From positions 562,269 to 626,268 of the forward strand of contig DFLU01000012.1 of assembly GCA_002375495.1 (NCBI GenBank): DNA of 64,000 nt, read 5' to 3'. Origin of the DNA: Flavobacteriaceae bacterium UBA3611 (GTDB lineage: Bacteria; Bacteroidota; Bacteroidia; Flavobacteriales; Flavobacteriaceae). Positions within the stretch are counted from its first letter, which is position 1; each line of letters begins with the position of its first letter. The notes under the pieces were generated by a model. That model saw nothing but the letters and a program-made list of their open reading frames with translations, searched no databases and was not told the origin of the DNA. Position numbers and translations under genes: made by a program. Positions 25,762-34,601 of this stretch are shown in pieces.

Positions 25762-27987
25762 ATGAAAAAATCATTCCTGATACTCGTTTTATTCGCAATT
25801 AGCATGACTGCGTTTGCACAAGAATTGCCATTTAAAAAAGTAAAACTATCTGATTCCATAGCACTCGCCAATCAAATGCAGCTATTGGCAACACAATGTG
25901 ATACTAAAAATTTATCAACATTAGACCAATTTAAGTTCCAGTTAATAAGAGGTGAATATAAAGACGCCTTAACTTCAATAAAAAAAAGCGTAGCAGAAAT
26001 ACCAATAGATCAAAGGCAGTATTTAGATGTATACTTGCATTATGTAGAGGCAAAGCTATCTATGAACTTCAAAGATGCGTTTAAAAAATCTTACGGAAAA
26101 TACGTAAAGAATTCTAATGATATACAAGTTATCAATTTAGATAAAGCCTTGATAATAAGAGATCCTACTGATTATTATGTTAGTAATTTTAATAATACAT
26201 ATAGTGATATCAAATTTGATAAAATATCACAGGCAACAGCTACGGATTTAGTAAAAAAATATTTTTTAAGCACTGTATTTTCATCAACTAGAGCGATTTA
26301 TTTTGAAGAAATAAAACAAGATTATAAGCGTAGGTATATCGTAAATGATAGTATCGTCATTCCTATGAAAGATGGTGCCGAAGTTTCAATAGTATTAGTA
26401 GAGCGAAAAGGAAATCCAACAACTAAAAAATCTGCCATATTAGTGTCTTCTATTTACACAGGCACCAATGAAGCTGCCGCTATGTTATCAGCATCAAAAG
26501 GCTATTTAGGCGTTATTGCTAATACAAGAGGAAAACGGTTGAGTAAAAGCGACATAAAACCTCTCGAATATGAACAAACAGATGTTTATGAAGTGATTGA
26601 TTGGATTAGTAAACAATCGTGGTCAAATCAAAAAGTAGCCATGTTTGGTGGTAGTTACAATGGCTTTACACAATGGGCTTCTATGAAACACAACGTGCAT
26701 CCTGCATTAAAAACCATTGTTCCAATGGTTGCTATTGCTCCAGGTATTGATTATCCAATGGAAAATAATATACTACACAATTATTCGTATTCATGGAATT
26801 TTTATGTGACTAATAATAAGTTTTTAGACTTTGATGCTTCAAATGATTTTAATCGTTGGAATACCTTAAAAAACACCTGGTACAAAACTGGAGTGGCGTT
26901 TAACAAATTAGATAGTTTAGATGGTCAAATAAATAAATTATGGAACGCCTATATGCAACACCCTAGTTATGATGATTATTGGAAAAAAATGATACCATAC
27001 AAAGAAGAATTTGCAAAAATTGACATTCCTATTTTAACTATTACAGGGTATTATGATGACTCGCAAAGAGGAGCCTTGTATTACTTTAATGAGCATTATA
27101 AATACGCAAAAAATCCAAATCATTATTTGTTAGTTGGACCTTATGACCATTGGACTGCACAAACGAAACCAGATGAAAGCCTAAGAAATCACATATTAGA
27201 TAAAGCTGCTTTGATAAACATTGAAGAGGATGTTATTTATCAATGGTTTGATTTCATTTTGAACGGAAAAGAAAAACCTGGTATTTTAAAAGATAAAGTG
27301 AATTTTCAGGTCATGGGCACCAATATTTGGATGCACAAACCAAGTTTAAGTGCTATGACAAATGATGCCTTAAAATTTCATTTAAGTGCTACAAAAACAG
27401 ATGGTTTTTATGGGTTAAAGTCGAAAGCAAATCCTTCTGAAATTGAAATGGTGATTGATTTTAAAGATAGAGAAAGCATGACTAATACTGAATATTATCC
27501 ATGGCCTTTAGAAAAAGATAACATCAACTTCAAAGATGGTTTAATTTTTAAATCAGAAGTTCTAAAAGAAGATGTCATTATAAATGGTTCTTTTACAGGA
27601 AATCTTGAGTTTTCAATTAATAAAAAAGATGTGGACTATTCTGTTATAGTTTATCAATTAACCCCAGAAGGCAACTATTTTCATTTAAGCTATTATATAG
27701 GCAGAGCGAGCTATGCCAAAGATCGAGAGCAAAGAAATTTATTGACACAAAATCAAAAAACGCAAGTGTTTTTTGACAATTCGAAACTAATCAGTAAAAA
27801 ATTAGAAAAAGGTAGTCGCATTGTAGTTGTGGTAAATGTCAATAAAAACAATAATGCTCAAATAAATTATGGCACAGGTAGAGATGTAAATAGTGAAAGC
27901 GTTAAGGATGCAGAAATTCCTTTGAAAATAACCTTTACAGGTAACAGTAGTATTTCTTTACCTATTTGGAATTCTGTGAAGGAATGA
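25762..27987 (+). CDS. CocE/NonD-type hydrolase (Xaa-Pro dipeptidyl-peptidase S15 family)
   Basis: Secreted serine hydrolase of 741 residues. A signal peptide (LILVLFAISMTAFAQ) precedes a helical region of about 150 residues. The alpha/beta-hydrolase domain follows with nucleophile Ser298 in FGGSYNGFTQ, the acid probably in ITGYYDDSQRG, and the His in VGPYDHWT. A jelly-roll C-terminal domain begins near 510. Family members hydrolyse acyl or prolyl peptide bonds. Very A/T-rich codon use. It sits next to the CPBP gene. Confidence 0.9.
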   Translation: MKKSFLILVLFAISMTAFAQELPFKKVKLSDSIALANQMQLLATQCDTKNLSTLDQFKFQLIRGEYKDALTSIKKSVAEIPIDQRQYLDVYLHYVEAKLSMNFKDAFKKSYGKYVKNSNDIQVINLDKALIIRDPTDYYVSNFNNTYSDIKFDKISQATATDLVKKYFLSTVFSSTRAIYFEEIKQDYKRRYIVNDSIVIPMKDGAEVSIVLVERKGNPTTKKSAILVSSIYTGTNEAAAMLSASKGYLGVIANTRGKRLSKSDIKPLEYEQTDVYEVIDWISKQSWSNQKVAMFGGSYNGFTQWASMKHNVHPALKTIVPMVAIAPGIDYPMENNILHNYSYSWNFYVTNNKFLDFDASNDFNRWNTLKNTWYKTGVAFNKLDSLDGQINKLWNAYMQHPSYDDYWKKMIPYKEEFAKIDIPILTITGYYDDSQRGALYYFNEHYKYAKNPNHYLLVGPYDHWTAQTKPDESLRNHILDKAALINIEEDVIYQWFDFILNGKEKPGILKDKVNFQVMGTNIWMHKPSLSAMTNDALKFHLSATKTDGFYGLKSKANPSEIEMVIDFKDRESMTNTEYYPWPLEKDNINFKDGLIFKSEVLKEDVIINGSFTGNLEFSINKKDVDYSVIVYQLTPEGNYFHLSYYIGRASYAKDREQRNLLTQNQKTQVFFDNSKLISKKLEKGSRIVVVVNVNKNNNAQINYGTGRDVNSESVKDAEIPLKITFTGNSSISLPIWNSVKE

Positions 27988-28025
27988 CAAATTCTGATAT
28001 TTATATCTTATCAGGCATCTATATA

Positions 28026-28547
28026 ATGAAACTAAAAAGAATAAAAAAAAGTACCGATAATGATTTCCATCAAGCGTGGGAACTTTATAATGATGCTTTC
28101 CCTCTTGAAGAAAGAAGGACTTTAGATGGCCAAAAACGCGTTTTAAAAAGAAGCAATTATCATTTTGAGATTCTAATTGATCACAATCAGTTTATTGGGT
28201 TTATTCTATGGTGGGATCTTGAAATCTATAGATATATTGACCACTTTGCAACAAGTAAAAGTATTAGAAATAAAGGTTTTGGGAAACTAATTCTCAATAC
28301 GTTTATTAATAATGATGACAAGTCTATTCTTTTAGAAGTGGAGTTACCAGCATCAACTATTGACCAAAGAAGAATAAATTTTTACGAGCGATTAGGATTT
28401 AAATTAAACTTACACGATTACAAAGTGCCTTCAAGTGTCGATAATCGTAAAATTGATTTATTGGTTATGTCTTATCCAGAAGCTATATCCAAAGAAACTT
28501 TAAATCGATTTGTTATTAATAATCACCCAATAATATTCAATTCTTAA
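28026..28547 (+). CDS. GNAT-family N-acetyltransferase
   Basis: 173 residues. The acetyl-CoA binding motif A is visible as SIRNKGFGKLIL, followed by the strand-helix LLEVELPA and a RINFYERLGFK motif B, as in GNAT enzymes. The start at ATG 28026 is chosen because the longer frame (from 27966) overlaps the upstream gene and adds an atypical segment. Acceptor substrate unknown. Confidence 0.88.
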   Translation: MKLKRIKKSTDNDFHQAWELYNDAFPLEERRTLDGQKRVLKRSNYHFEILIDHNQFIGFILWWDLEIYRYIDHFATSKSIRNKGFGKLILNTFINNDDKSILLEVELPASTIDQRRINFYERLGFKLNLHDYKVPSSVDNRKIDLLVMSYPEAISKETLNRFVINNHPIIFNS

Positions 28548-28595
28548 ACTTAGTTCTGATTCATAAAATAGAACTTTAAACGCTTTCATTCATCC

Positions 28596-28603
28596 TACTT
28601 TTG
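28596..28603 (+). promoter_or_regulatory. -7 box TACTTTTG before the 49-residue peptide gene
   Basis: TACTTTTG fits TAnnTTTG and lies 26 bases before the ATG at 28630. There is no TTG at the standard spacing. Confidence 0.5.
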
Positions 28604-28629
28604 AAAGTAATTAATACAATCAATAAAAA

Positions 28630-28779
28630 ATGAAAACTAAAAAAAGTAGAAAAGGTGTAAAATTAGGAATCGGGATTATCCTAGGGTGTATTGTAGGCTA
28701 CTTGACCTCAAATATGGGATTATGGTTTGTTCTGGGTATTGCTATTGGTGCTGCCTTAGAATATGGCACTAAAAAATAA
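28630..28779 (+). CDS. 49-residue glycine-rich membrane peptide
   Basis: A short frame with a strongly basic N-terminus (MKTKKSRKGVK) is followed by two hydrophobic glycine-rich stretches (LGIGIILGCIVGYLT, then FVLGIAIGAALEYG) and a KK end. The G-x-G/G-x-x-x-G spacing suggests packed helices, as in glycine-zipper peptides. A consensus promoter box lies just upstream, which argues for expression. No family is recognised. Its size, basic head and proximity to CPBP and LytTR genes recall small membrane-active peptides, but that is inference only. Confidence 0.6.
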   Translation: MKTKKSRKGVKLGIGIILGCIVGYLTSNMGLWFVLGIAIGAALEYGTKK

Positions 28780-29017
28780 ATCATAATACAATCTATCCTA
28801 GTATTCATAAATCATAAGTACTAAACCTAGTTTAGCCCTTCCTTTTTAGAAGTCATATATCTTATGGTAAACGTAAAGGATCAAATTAAAGAAATACAAT
28901 CCTGTTAATCGAAAGTAAAACAACCTTACATACAGGAAATGCAATACCTGAGATTACAAAATCAATCAATAAGCAAAAAAAATGAAATCAAATCAATCAA
29001 TCAAAAAATGAACAATC

Positions 29018-29635
29018 ATGAAATCAAAAAAAATGAAAACAATCAAAAAACAAATCGGATTAAAAGTGGCTTGTGTAGCCTTTGCATTAGTATCAAGTAC
29101 AACATATGCACAAAAAGCAGATCCTGAAACAACAACGCAACGAGATGGCTTTATTATTGAATTTTCAGTAGGTGGAGGTCTAATCAGTTTAGAAGATAGT
29201 GCCGGTATGCAAACCTTCGACAAATCGCAAGGAACCTTCGTTTTTCCAGATCTAAAGTTGGGCTATATGTTGAATGAAAATCTTGCCATTACTGCTGCTA
29301 TGCCAGGAAACATATACGAATTTCAAGATAATGACAGGAATTTTGGAGGTTTTATACCCTCTGTACAATATTGGGTAAAAGACCGTTGGTGGATTCATGG
29401 AGGAATAGGTTTAGCCATAGATTCGCCAGCACTATACGATATCAAAGATGATATAAATGATGATTGGAACTTTGGTTGCGCAGTAATGGCAAGTACAGGT
29501 TATGAAATTTACAAAAAGAAAAACTTTGCGCTTAATGTTCAGTCTAAATTAGTGCTTGGTCGTGCTTCTTTAGATGGTGATGTAAAAAGAGATGCAGTAC
29601 TCTTTAATGTAGGGTTAGGTTTTAGTTGGTTATAA
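29018..29635 (+). CDS. Exported outer-membrane beta-barrel-like protein
   Basis: 205 residues. A signal peptide (CVACVAF-type core ending TTYAQ) is followed by alternating amphipathic strands (FIIEFSVGGGLISLE, LKLGYMLNENLAITAA, FIPSVQYWVKDRWWIHGG) and an aromatic C-terminus (VGLGFSWL), as in small outer-membrane barrels. The ATG at 29018 or the one at 29033 may be used. The 28780-29017 gap is A/T-rich with repeated ATCAATCAA and no other feature. Function unknown. Confidence 0.75.
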   Translation: MKSKKMKTIKKQIGLKVACVAFALVSSTTYAQKADPETTTQRDGFIIEFSVGGGLISLEDSAGMQTFDKSQGTFVFPDLKLGYMLNENLAITAAMPGNIYEFQDNDRNFGGFIPSVQYWVKDRWWIHGGIGLAIDSPALYDIKDDINDDWNFGCAVMASTGYEIYKKKNFALNVQSKLVLGRASLDGDVKRDAVLFNVGLGFSWL

Positions 29636-29733
29636 AAATTTATCTATTGCCATATATTCTATTATTGTGTGCCATTAGGGCAAAACTGTAACAATTACGC
29701 TTTTACAGAGTCAGAATAAGTATAAAATAATCT

Positions 29734-30420
29734 ATGATTGCAAATACAGAACAGAAAAAGTTAATTAAGACCGCTAGAATAACTGGCTTATGGTATTTAA
29801 TGATGGCTATAACAGGAATTCTAGGGTTTATGGTCTTTCATTCTCAAATATTTGTGTCTGGTAATCCTGAACAAACGCTAACAAATTTAGTAGAATTAGA
29901 ATCTACAGCAAGAATTCGATTGCTATTAGAATTTGGTATAGTAATTTCTCAGGCACTTACCGCAGTTTGGTTTTTCAAATTATTTAAAGATAATTATGAA
30001 TGGGAAGCTTGGACGCTAGGTATATGGGGAATGGTAAATGCTTTAGCCATTCTGATAAGTGCAATTTCAATCGCCTCAGCAATAGGTATTGCAAATTCTG
30101 AAATAAGTGCTATGGAAGACAAAGTTTTACTAATTCAGGTTTTTCAAAATATTATTTCGAATGCTTGGGGTATTGGTGGCCTATTTTTCGGGTTATGGCT
30201 ATTTCCAATGGGATATATAGTTATCAAATCTAAAAGGTTACCTGTCTGGTTAGGAAGAATAATTATTTTAGGTGGTATAGGCTATTTAATTTCTACAGTT
30301 ATACACTACGCAGGAATTGATTTTAGCTTCAATAAATTTCTTACGCTACCTGCAACCATTGGAGAATTTTGGATGATAGGTTATTTACTAATTTTTGGCA
30401 TAAGACCTAGCTATAAGTAA
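29734..30420 (+). CDS. DUF4386-family membrane protein
   Basis: 228 residues with about six membrane helices. The N-terminus (KTARITGLWYLMMAITGILGF) and central segment (WGMVNALAILISAISIASA) are characteristic of DUF4386 proteins. Family function is unknown. It stands 98 bases after the barrel gene, on the same strand as its neighbours, with no clear promoter box. Confidence 0.8.
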   Translation: MIANTEQKKLIKTARITGLWYLMMAITGILGFMVFHSQIFVSGNPEQTLTNLVELESTARIRLLLEFGIVISQALTAVWFFKLFKDNYEWEAWTLGIWGMVNALAILISAISIASAIGIANSEISAMEDKVLLIQVFQNIISNAWGIGGLFFGLWLFPMGYIVIKSKRLPVWLGRIIILGGIGYLISTVIHYAGIDFSFNKFLTLPATIGEFWMIGYLLIFGIRPSYK

Positions 30421-30463
30421 AATTAAATCAAAACGGAACACAACAATTAATAAAAATAATGAA

Positions 30464-31717
30464 ATGACCAGCGTATTAAAAATAGTATTAACAATAGGAC
30501 TCCTTATTGTCTTTCAAGAAATATCTTCACAATCGAAGTTGATACAATCGAGTGAATTTGAAACAGAAATTGTTGATACCGTTTATTCAGAGTTATTAAA
30601 AGAATATCGAGAGTTTTGGGTTAAACTCCCTGAGAATTATAATCCAAATAGTAATGTAAAATATCCTGTTGTTTATTTGTTAGATGGATTTTCTTTGAAA
30701 GAAAATTTAGAAGCAGTTTATGACAATTATTGGGGACATTATTTGCCTCATATGATTCTAATTGGTATTTCTAACAAAACCAACAGGATACGTGACTTAA
30801 CTACTTCACAGATTAAAATGAGGCGTGGGCAGGCAATGGATAAAGATACTGGAGGTGCAGAAAACTTCACCAAATTTATTGATAAAGAACTAATCCCATA
30901 CATTGACAAAAAATATCCCACTACACCCTACCGTACATTAATAGGCCATTCATATGCAGGACTGTTTACTATAAATATGCTGGTTAATCATAAGTATCTC
31001 TTCCAAAATTATATAGCCATAGATCCAAGTTTGGATTGGGACGACCAAAAATTATTTAAGGAGGCAAAAGAAAAGCTGAGTACAGAAAGTTATGAAGGCA
31101 AGTCACTTTTCGTTTCTCTAGCAGCAGAACAGCTACATATGTGGGATGAAGAAATAACCATGGAGAATATTATGGACGACCCTTCAGAATTCACTTTGTT
31201 TGCACGTTCAATCATTGACTTTTCAACTTTTGCGACCTCTCAAAAACAGAGTGGATTAAATTTCTCATGGAAGGTGTACAATGAAGATTTACATGGTACC
31301 GTTCCGCTCCCAACGATGAGAGATGGTTTGATTTTTCTTTTTAAATGGTACCAATTTAAATCTCCGCAAAAATATAATAATCCTGAAACGAAAGTAGAAG
31401 ATTTGGTTGCGCAATTGGAAAAACAAGAAGAAATCTATTCAACGCATTTCGGTTATCCCTTCCCTCCAATGATTGAGGAAATGTTTAGTGGCTATGGTTA
31501 TATGAATTTAGAAATGGGGCAACCTGAAAAGGCGAAAATGTACTTTGAACTTGCTACTGAGTATTATCCTGAAAGCGCAAATGTTTATAGTTCAATGGCC
31601 GATTACTATGAAGCACAAGGGGACTTTGCTAATGCAATTAAACAGGTAACTAAAGCTTTTGAATTGAGTGGTAACGATCTCTATAAGAAAAGAATCGAGG
31701 AACTTAAAAGAAAATAA
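30464..31717 (+). CDS. Secreted esterase-D-like hydrolase with C-terminal TPR
   Basis: 417 residues. A signal peptide (LKIVLTIGLLIVFQEISSQ) precedes an alpha/beta-hydrolase of the putative-esterase family. That domain shows YPVVYLLDGFS, nucleophile Ser163 in IGHSYAGLF, and a late His in NEDLHGTVPLP. The last 90 residues form one or two TPR helices (MGQPEKAKMYFELATEYYPE). This combination is common in flavobacterial siderophore-esterase-like proteins. Its last codons are followed at once by an out-of-frame remnant of another gene (31717-31815). Confidence 0.88.
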   Translation: MTSVLKIVLTIGLLIVFQEISSQSKLIQSSEFETEIVDTVYSELLKEYREFWVKLPENYNPNSNVKYPVVYLLDGFSLKENLEAVYDNYWGHYLPHMILIGISNKTNRIRDLTTSQIKMRRGQAMDKDTGGAENFTKFIDKELIPYIDKKYPTTPYRTLIGHSYAGLFTINMLVNHKYLFQNYIAIDPSLDWDDQKLFKEAKEKLSTESYEGKSLFVSLAAEQLHMWDEEITMENIMDDPSEFTLFARSIIDFSTFATSQKQSGLNFSWKVYNEDLHGTVPLPTMRDGLIFLFKWYQFKSPQKYNNPETKVEDLVAQLEKQEEIYSTHFGYPFPPMIEEMFSGYGYMNLEMGQPEKAKMYFELATEYYPESANVYSSMADYYEAQGDFANAIKQVTKAFELSGNDLYKKRIEELKRK

Positions 31718-31815
31718 CTATTGATAAAAAATATAGCTTATCCGATATAAAACATGCACATCATTATCTTGAAACAGATCGTAAAGTGGGGAATATAGCA
31801 ATCATCAATCCATAA
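31717..31815 (+). pseudogene. C-terminal remnant of a zinc-type alcohol dehydrogenase/quinone oxidoreductase
   Basis: A 32-codon frame with no start reads TIDKKYSLSDIKHAHHYLET and ends DRKVGNIAIINP-stop. This is the typical last helix and strand of MDR-superfamily reductases (A-H-x-Y-L-E ... K-x-G-N). The remainder of the gene is absent: the frame runs directly back into the stop region of the esterase gene, so the junction marks an insertion or deletion. Confidence 0.65.
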
Positions 31816-31865
31816 ATCATCAACTCGTGCTGAGCCTAGTCGAAGCATCAAAAAACCAATAGTCT

Positions 31866-32723
31866 ATGTTTTTCAAATCAAAAGAAGGAAAAGAAAAAAT
31901 CATAACCCTCTACAATCAAAAATTAAAGGAGCTGAATATTGAATATTCAGAAAAAACCGTAGAAACAAAGTTTGGAGTCACTAATGTTATTATTACCGGC
32001 GAGATTAAAAACCCGCCTTTAGTACTGATTCACGGAACAGGAGGATGTGCACCACAAATTCTAGATTCTTTCCCCAATCTAACCTCAAAATACTGTGTCT
32101 ATGCGGTAGATGTACTAGCACAACCCAATAAAAGTGCAGAGAATAGATTAGATATGAAATCGCTAGAATACGGAAAATGGCTTATTGAAGTAGTCATAAA
32201 ACTAAGACTGAAAGACGTGACATTAGTTGGCTTTTCCTTTGGGGGTTTCATTAGCTTAAAAGCACTAGAGTTTAACGAAACACCAATTAGACAGGTTTTC
32301 TTAATTTCCCCAGTCTATATCGTAAATGGTAATCCGCTTGTAGGTTTGTTCAAAATGTTCATACCTTTAAAAAGGTTTATTAAAACTAATAACCAAAAAC
32401 ACATCAAAAAAGTATTGGACGTACTTTTTACTGAATACGATGATTTTGCCTTAATATACATGTCACATACATTTCAGCACTGCAACATGGATTTCTCACC
32501 ATTACCGGTAATAAATAAGAATTCAGCTAATAATATAAAAACACCAATCAGTGTTTTCGCTGCAGAAAAAGACATCCTATTTCCTGGGAAAAAAATGATA
32601 AAACGGGCTAAAGATATTTTTCCTTCTTTGGAAGAAGTTGTTTTGTTTGAAGGATCCAAACATGTTCCTGGTTTAAAAGACCTTAAAAGCACAGAAGAAT
32701 TGATACTATCTAAAAGTGAATAG
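31866..32723 (+). CDS. Alpha/beta hydrolase
   Basis: 285 residues with no signal peptide, so cytoplasmic. The oxyanion motif HGTGG lies near residue 57, nucleophile Ser124 in GFSFGGF, the acid in VFAAEKDILFPG and the catalytic His in GSKHVPG near the C-terminus. Closest in layout to carboxylesterase or C-C hydrolase members; substrate unknown. A GCTGAGCCTAGTCGAAGC-type repeat lies just upstream (31829-31846). Confidence 0.88.
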   Translation: MFFKSKEGKEKIITLYNQKLKELNIEYSEKTVETKFGVTNVIITGEIKNPPLVLIHGTGGCAPQILDSFPNLTSKYCVYAVDVLAQPNKSAENRLDMKSLEYGKWLIEVVIKLRLKDVTLVGFSFGGFISLKALEFNETPIRQVFLISPVYIVNGNPLVGLFKMFIPLKRFIKTNNQKHIKKVLDVLFTEYDDFALIYMSHTFQHCNMDFSPLPVINKNSANNIKTPISVFAAEKDILFPGKKMIKRAKDIFPSLEEVVLFEGSKHVPGLKDLKSTEELILSKSE

Positions 32724-32750
32724 TAAAATGAAAATATTAAAGAATCAGTA

Positions 32751-32861
32751 AGACTCCCCTTTTGGGACCACCGCCCTTCGGGAGGTAATTCTATAGCTTT
32801 AAAGTAAAGATGGTCCTGTGCTATACAGAAAGCCTTGCAGATAAACGTATATTTGTTTTGA
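32751..32861 (+). repeat. Promoter-bearing repeat, right copy
   Basis: Matches 18281-18391 over about 110 bases, best in the last 75 (TAATTCTATAGCTT, AAGTAAAGATGGT, ACAGAAAGCCTTGCAGATAA). TATATTTG at 32848-32855 is kept, 28 bases before the next ATG. Same orientation as the left copy. Confidence 0.65.
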
Positions 32862-32882
32862 TAGATTACATTATCTGCCCTT

Positions 32883-33521
32883 ATGAAAAAAGTCTTTTTT
32901 TTACTTTTTATTATTTCTTTTTTTTGTCATTCGCAAACCAATAAGAAATTTGATCTCGAACTTGACAACTGCCTGTCAGCGTTAGATTTAAATGAATTGA
33001 GTCATGCGCTGGAATATTTCGAAAACGAACTTCAGCAACGCTATAAAAATGAAAATTTAAATACAGCTTATTTAAAGTATTTGGAAAGTTTTTACGTTCC
33101 AGGAGAGGAAAATCCTGAGGTTGAATTCTTTCTTAATAAAGATGCGCTAAAAATAATCGAGAGATTAAAAAGCAGCAACACTTTCGATAAAATATGGATT
33201 TCGTTGAGTGAAGCCGTCTCTTTAATGAGAGGCGACAACGGTGATCCAATTTTAAATGATCCAGACAATGACAAATTCATTATAATAAACAAAAACGGAG
33301 TTTATCAAGAATGCGTCCGATCGTCAACAAATAGTTCAATTATTAAATTGTACATTCAATTCGAAATGGACAATCTGGGGATGAGCTTTACATTATCAGC
33401 GCGTTTTCTGCGAAGAGGTTTAAAAGAAAAGGAATTAGATAGTGACTTGAATAGACTAGTAATAGCCTTGGGTTTTTATTATGAATACAGCTACATGATG
33501 AATAACTACAATGAAGACTAA
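32883..33521 (+). CDS. Unknown secreted helical protein
   Basis: 212 residues with a clear signal peptide (MKKVFFLLFIISFFCHSQ). The mature part is mostly helical and acidic (LDLNELSHALEYFENELQQR), with a central GDNGDPILNDPDNDKF loop. No family is recognised. The gene is expressed, if at all, from the repeat-borne promoter immediately upstream, exactly as the unrelated gene at 18420. Confidence 0.7.
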   Translation: MKKVFFLLFIISFFCHSQTNKKFDLELDNCLSALDLNELSHALEYFENELQQRYKNENLNTAYLKYLESFYVPGEENPEVEFFLNKDALKIIERLKSSNTFDKIWISLSEAVSLMRGDNGDPILNDPDNDKFIIINKNGVYQECVRSSTNSSIIKLYIQFEMDNLGMSFTLSARFLRRGLKEKELDSDLNRLVIALGFYYEYSYMMNNYNED

Positions 33522-33640
33522 CCTACTATAAATAACAATGTAACGGTGCGCTCTAGCGAGAATCATTTACAAAACCGTTGACTGCAGTCATAAAAACACA
33601 GAATCTTACGATAGCTTGACTAAAAAAGTATTTCTAATTA

Positions 33641-34477
33641 ATGAGTTATAAGCAACAAAAAAAGAGTTCTAACTCCAAAGAACAACAAACATTTGTCACA
33701 AATACTACTTGGCGTTGGTCACAAAAAATAATTTTATTTATAATTTTCTCGTTAGTGGTAAATCACCTAGCCACGCGCGATAGTTTTCCAGGTAGTGAGA
33801 GGTATAGATTCCCTATAGAAGGTTTTCTGTCGTCTATTGCTTTATGTATTCTCATTGGAACTATTGCTGAACTTAATTTTAAATTTTACAAGAAAAAGTA
33901 TTTTTCTAAAAAAGTAGAAATTGCATCTATCTCATGGTATATGCTTACTACCCTTGGCTATGTAACTGTTTTGTATATTCCGTTAAGTATTCTGCTAAAT
34001 AAAATTGCGGGTGGAGAAACAGCGTTCTATCATTTATTAATTGGCTTGTTAATAACCTTATTATTGAGTTTTATTCTCATAAGCTTAGCCTATGCACGAG
34101 ATATTTATAATTTATATAAGCTGTCCATAAAAGATGCTGAAATTACTATTGAAAGCGGCTCCAAAACAACCAAACTTACCTATGAAAACATTGCGTGTTT
34201 TTACAGTGAGAATAAAATAGTATATACCGTTCAGAATGATGGCTCCACAATTTCTACCGATTTTACTTTAAATGAGCTCGAAGATAAAATAAACGACCAG
34301 TTGTTTTTTAGGGCCAATCGGCAAATTATAATTCACAAAGAAGCAATAGACCAAATTGAAAAAATTCAAAATGGGAAGTTGCGTATCCAATTAAGAGCTT
34401 CCATTGACAATGATGCAATTGCTGAAATCAACATTAGTCGTTACAAACGACAAGCATTTATCAATTGGTTTCAATAA
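33641..34477 (+). CDS. Membrane-anchored LytTR-domain regulator
   Basis: 278 residues. Four membrane helices fill about residues 28-155 (IILFIIFSLVVNHLA, FLSSIALCILIGTIAEL, MLTTLGYVTVLYIPLSILL, LLIGLLITLLLSFILISLAY). A C-terminal LytTR DNA-binding domain spans about 178-277 (IACFYSENKIVYTVQ, then FFRANRQIIIHKEAI). There is no receiver domain, so it may sense at the membrane directly. It is followed by a CPBP protease gene (gap 124 bases), repeating the LytTR-CPBP association of 23495-25729. Confidence 0.87.
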   Translation: MSYKQQKKSSNSKEQQTFVTNTTWRWSQKIILFIIFSLVVNHLATRDSFPGSERYRFPIEGFLSSIALCILIGTIAELNFKFYKKKYFSKKVEIASISWYMLTTLGYVTVLYIPLSILLNKIAGGETAFYHLLIGLLITLLLSFILISLAYARDIYNLYKLSIKDAEITIESGSKTTKLTYENIACFYSENKIVYTVQNDGSTISTDFTLNELEDKINDQLFFRANRQIIIHKEAIDQIEKIQNGKLRIQLRASIDNDAIAEINISRYKRQAFINWFQ

Positions 34478-34601
34478 AAAATACCAAAACTGCCGACCAT
34501 TCAGTTACAAAATTGCTACCATTCAGTAAAAGCATGCCTGTTTAAAGGGGTTTTCAACGATTTTGTTCATTCATTTGATTAGAAATTAAAATCAATAAAA
34601 C

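Noticed and set aside
28981..29040. Runs of ATCAATCAA and AAAAATGAA before the barrel gene as a regulatory repeat
   Set aside because: They are simple A/T-rich sequence with no regular unit length or symmetry.
33530..33600. A second attC-like site (CAAAACCGTTGACTGC) before the membrane LytTR gene
   Set aside because: It shares CAAAACCGTT with the 19211 site, but the core does not fit GTTRRRY and no complementary core follows the gene.
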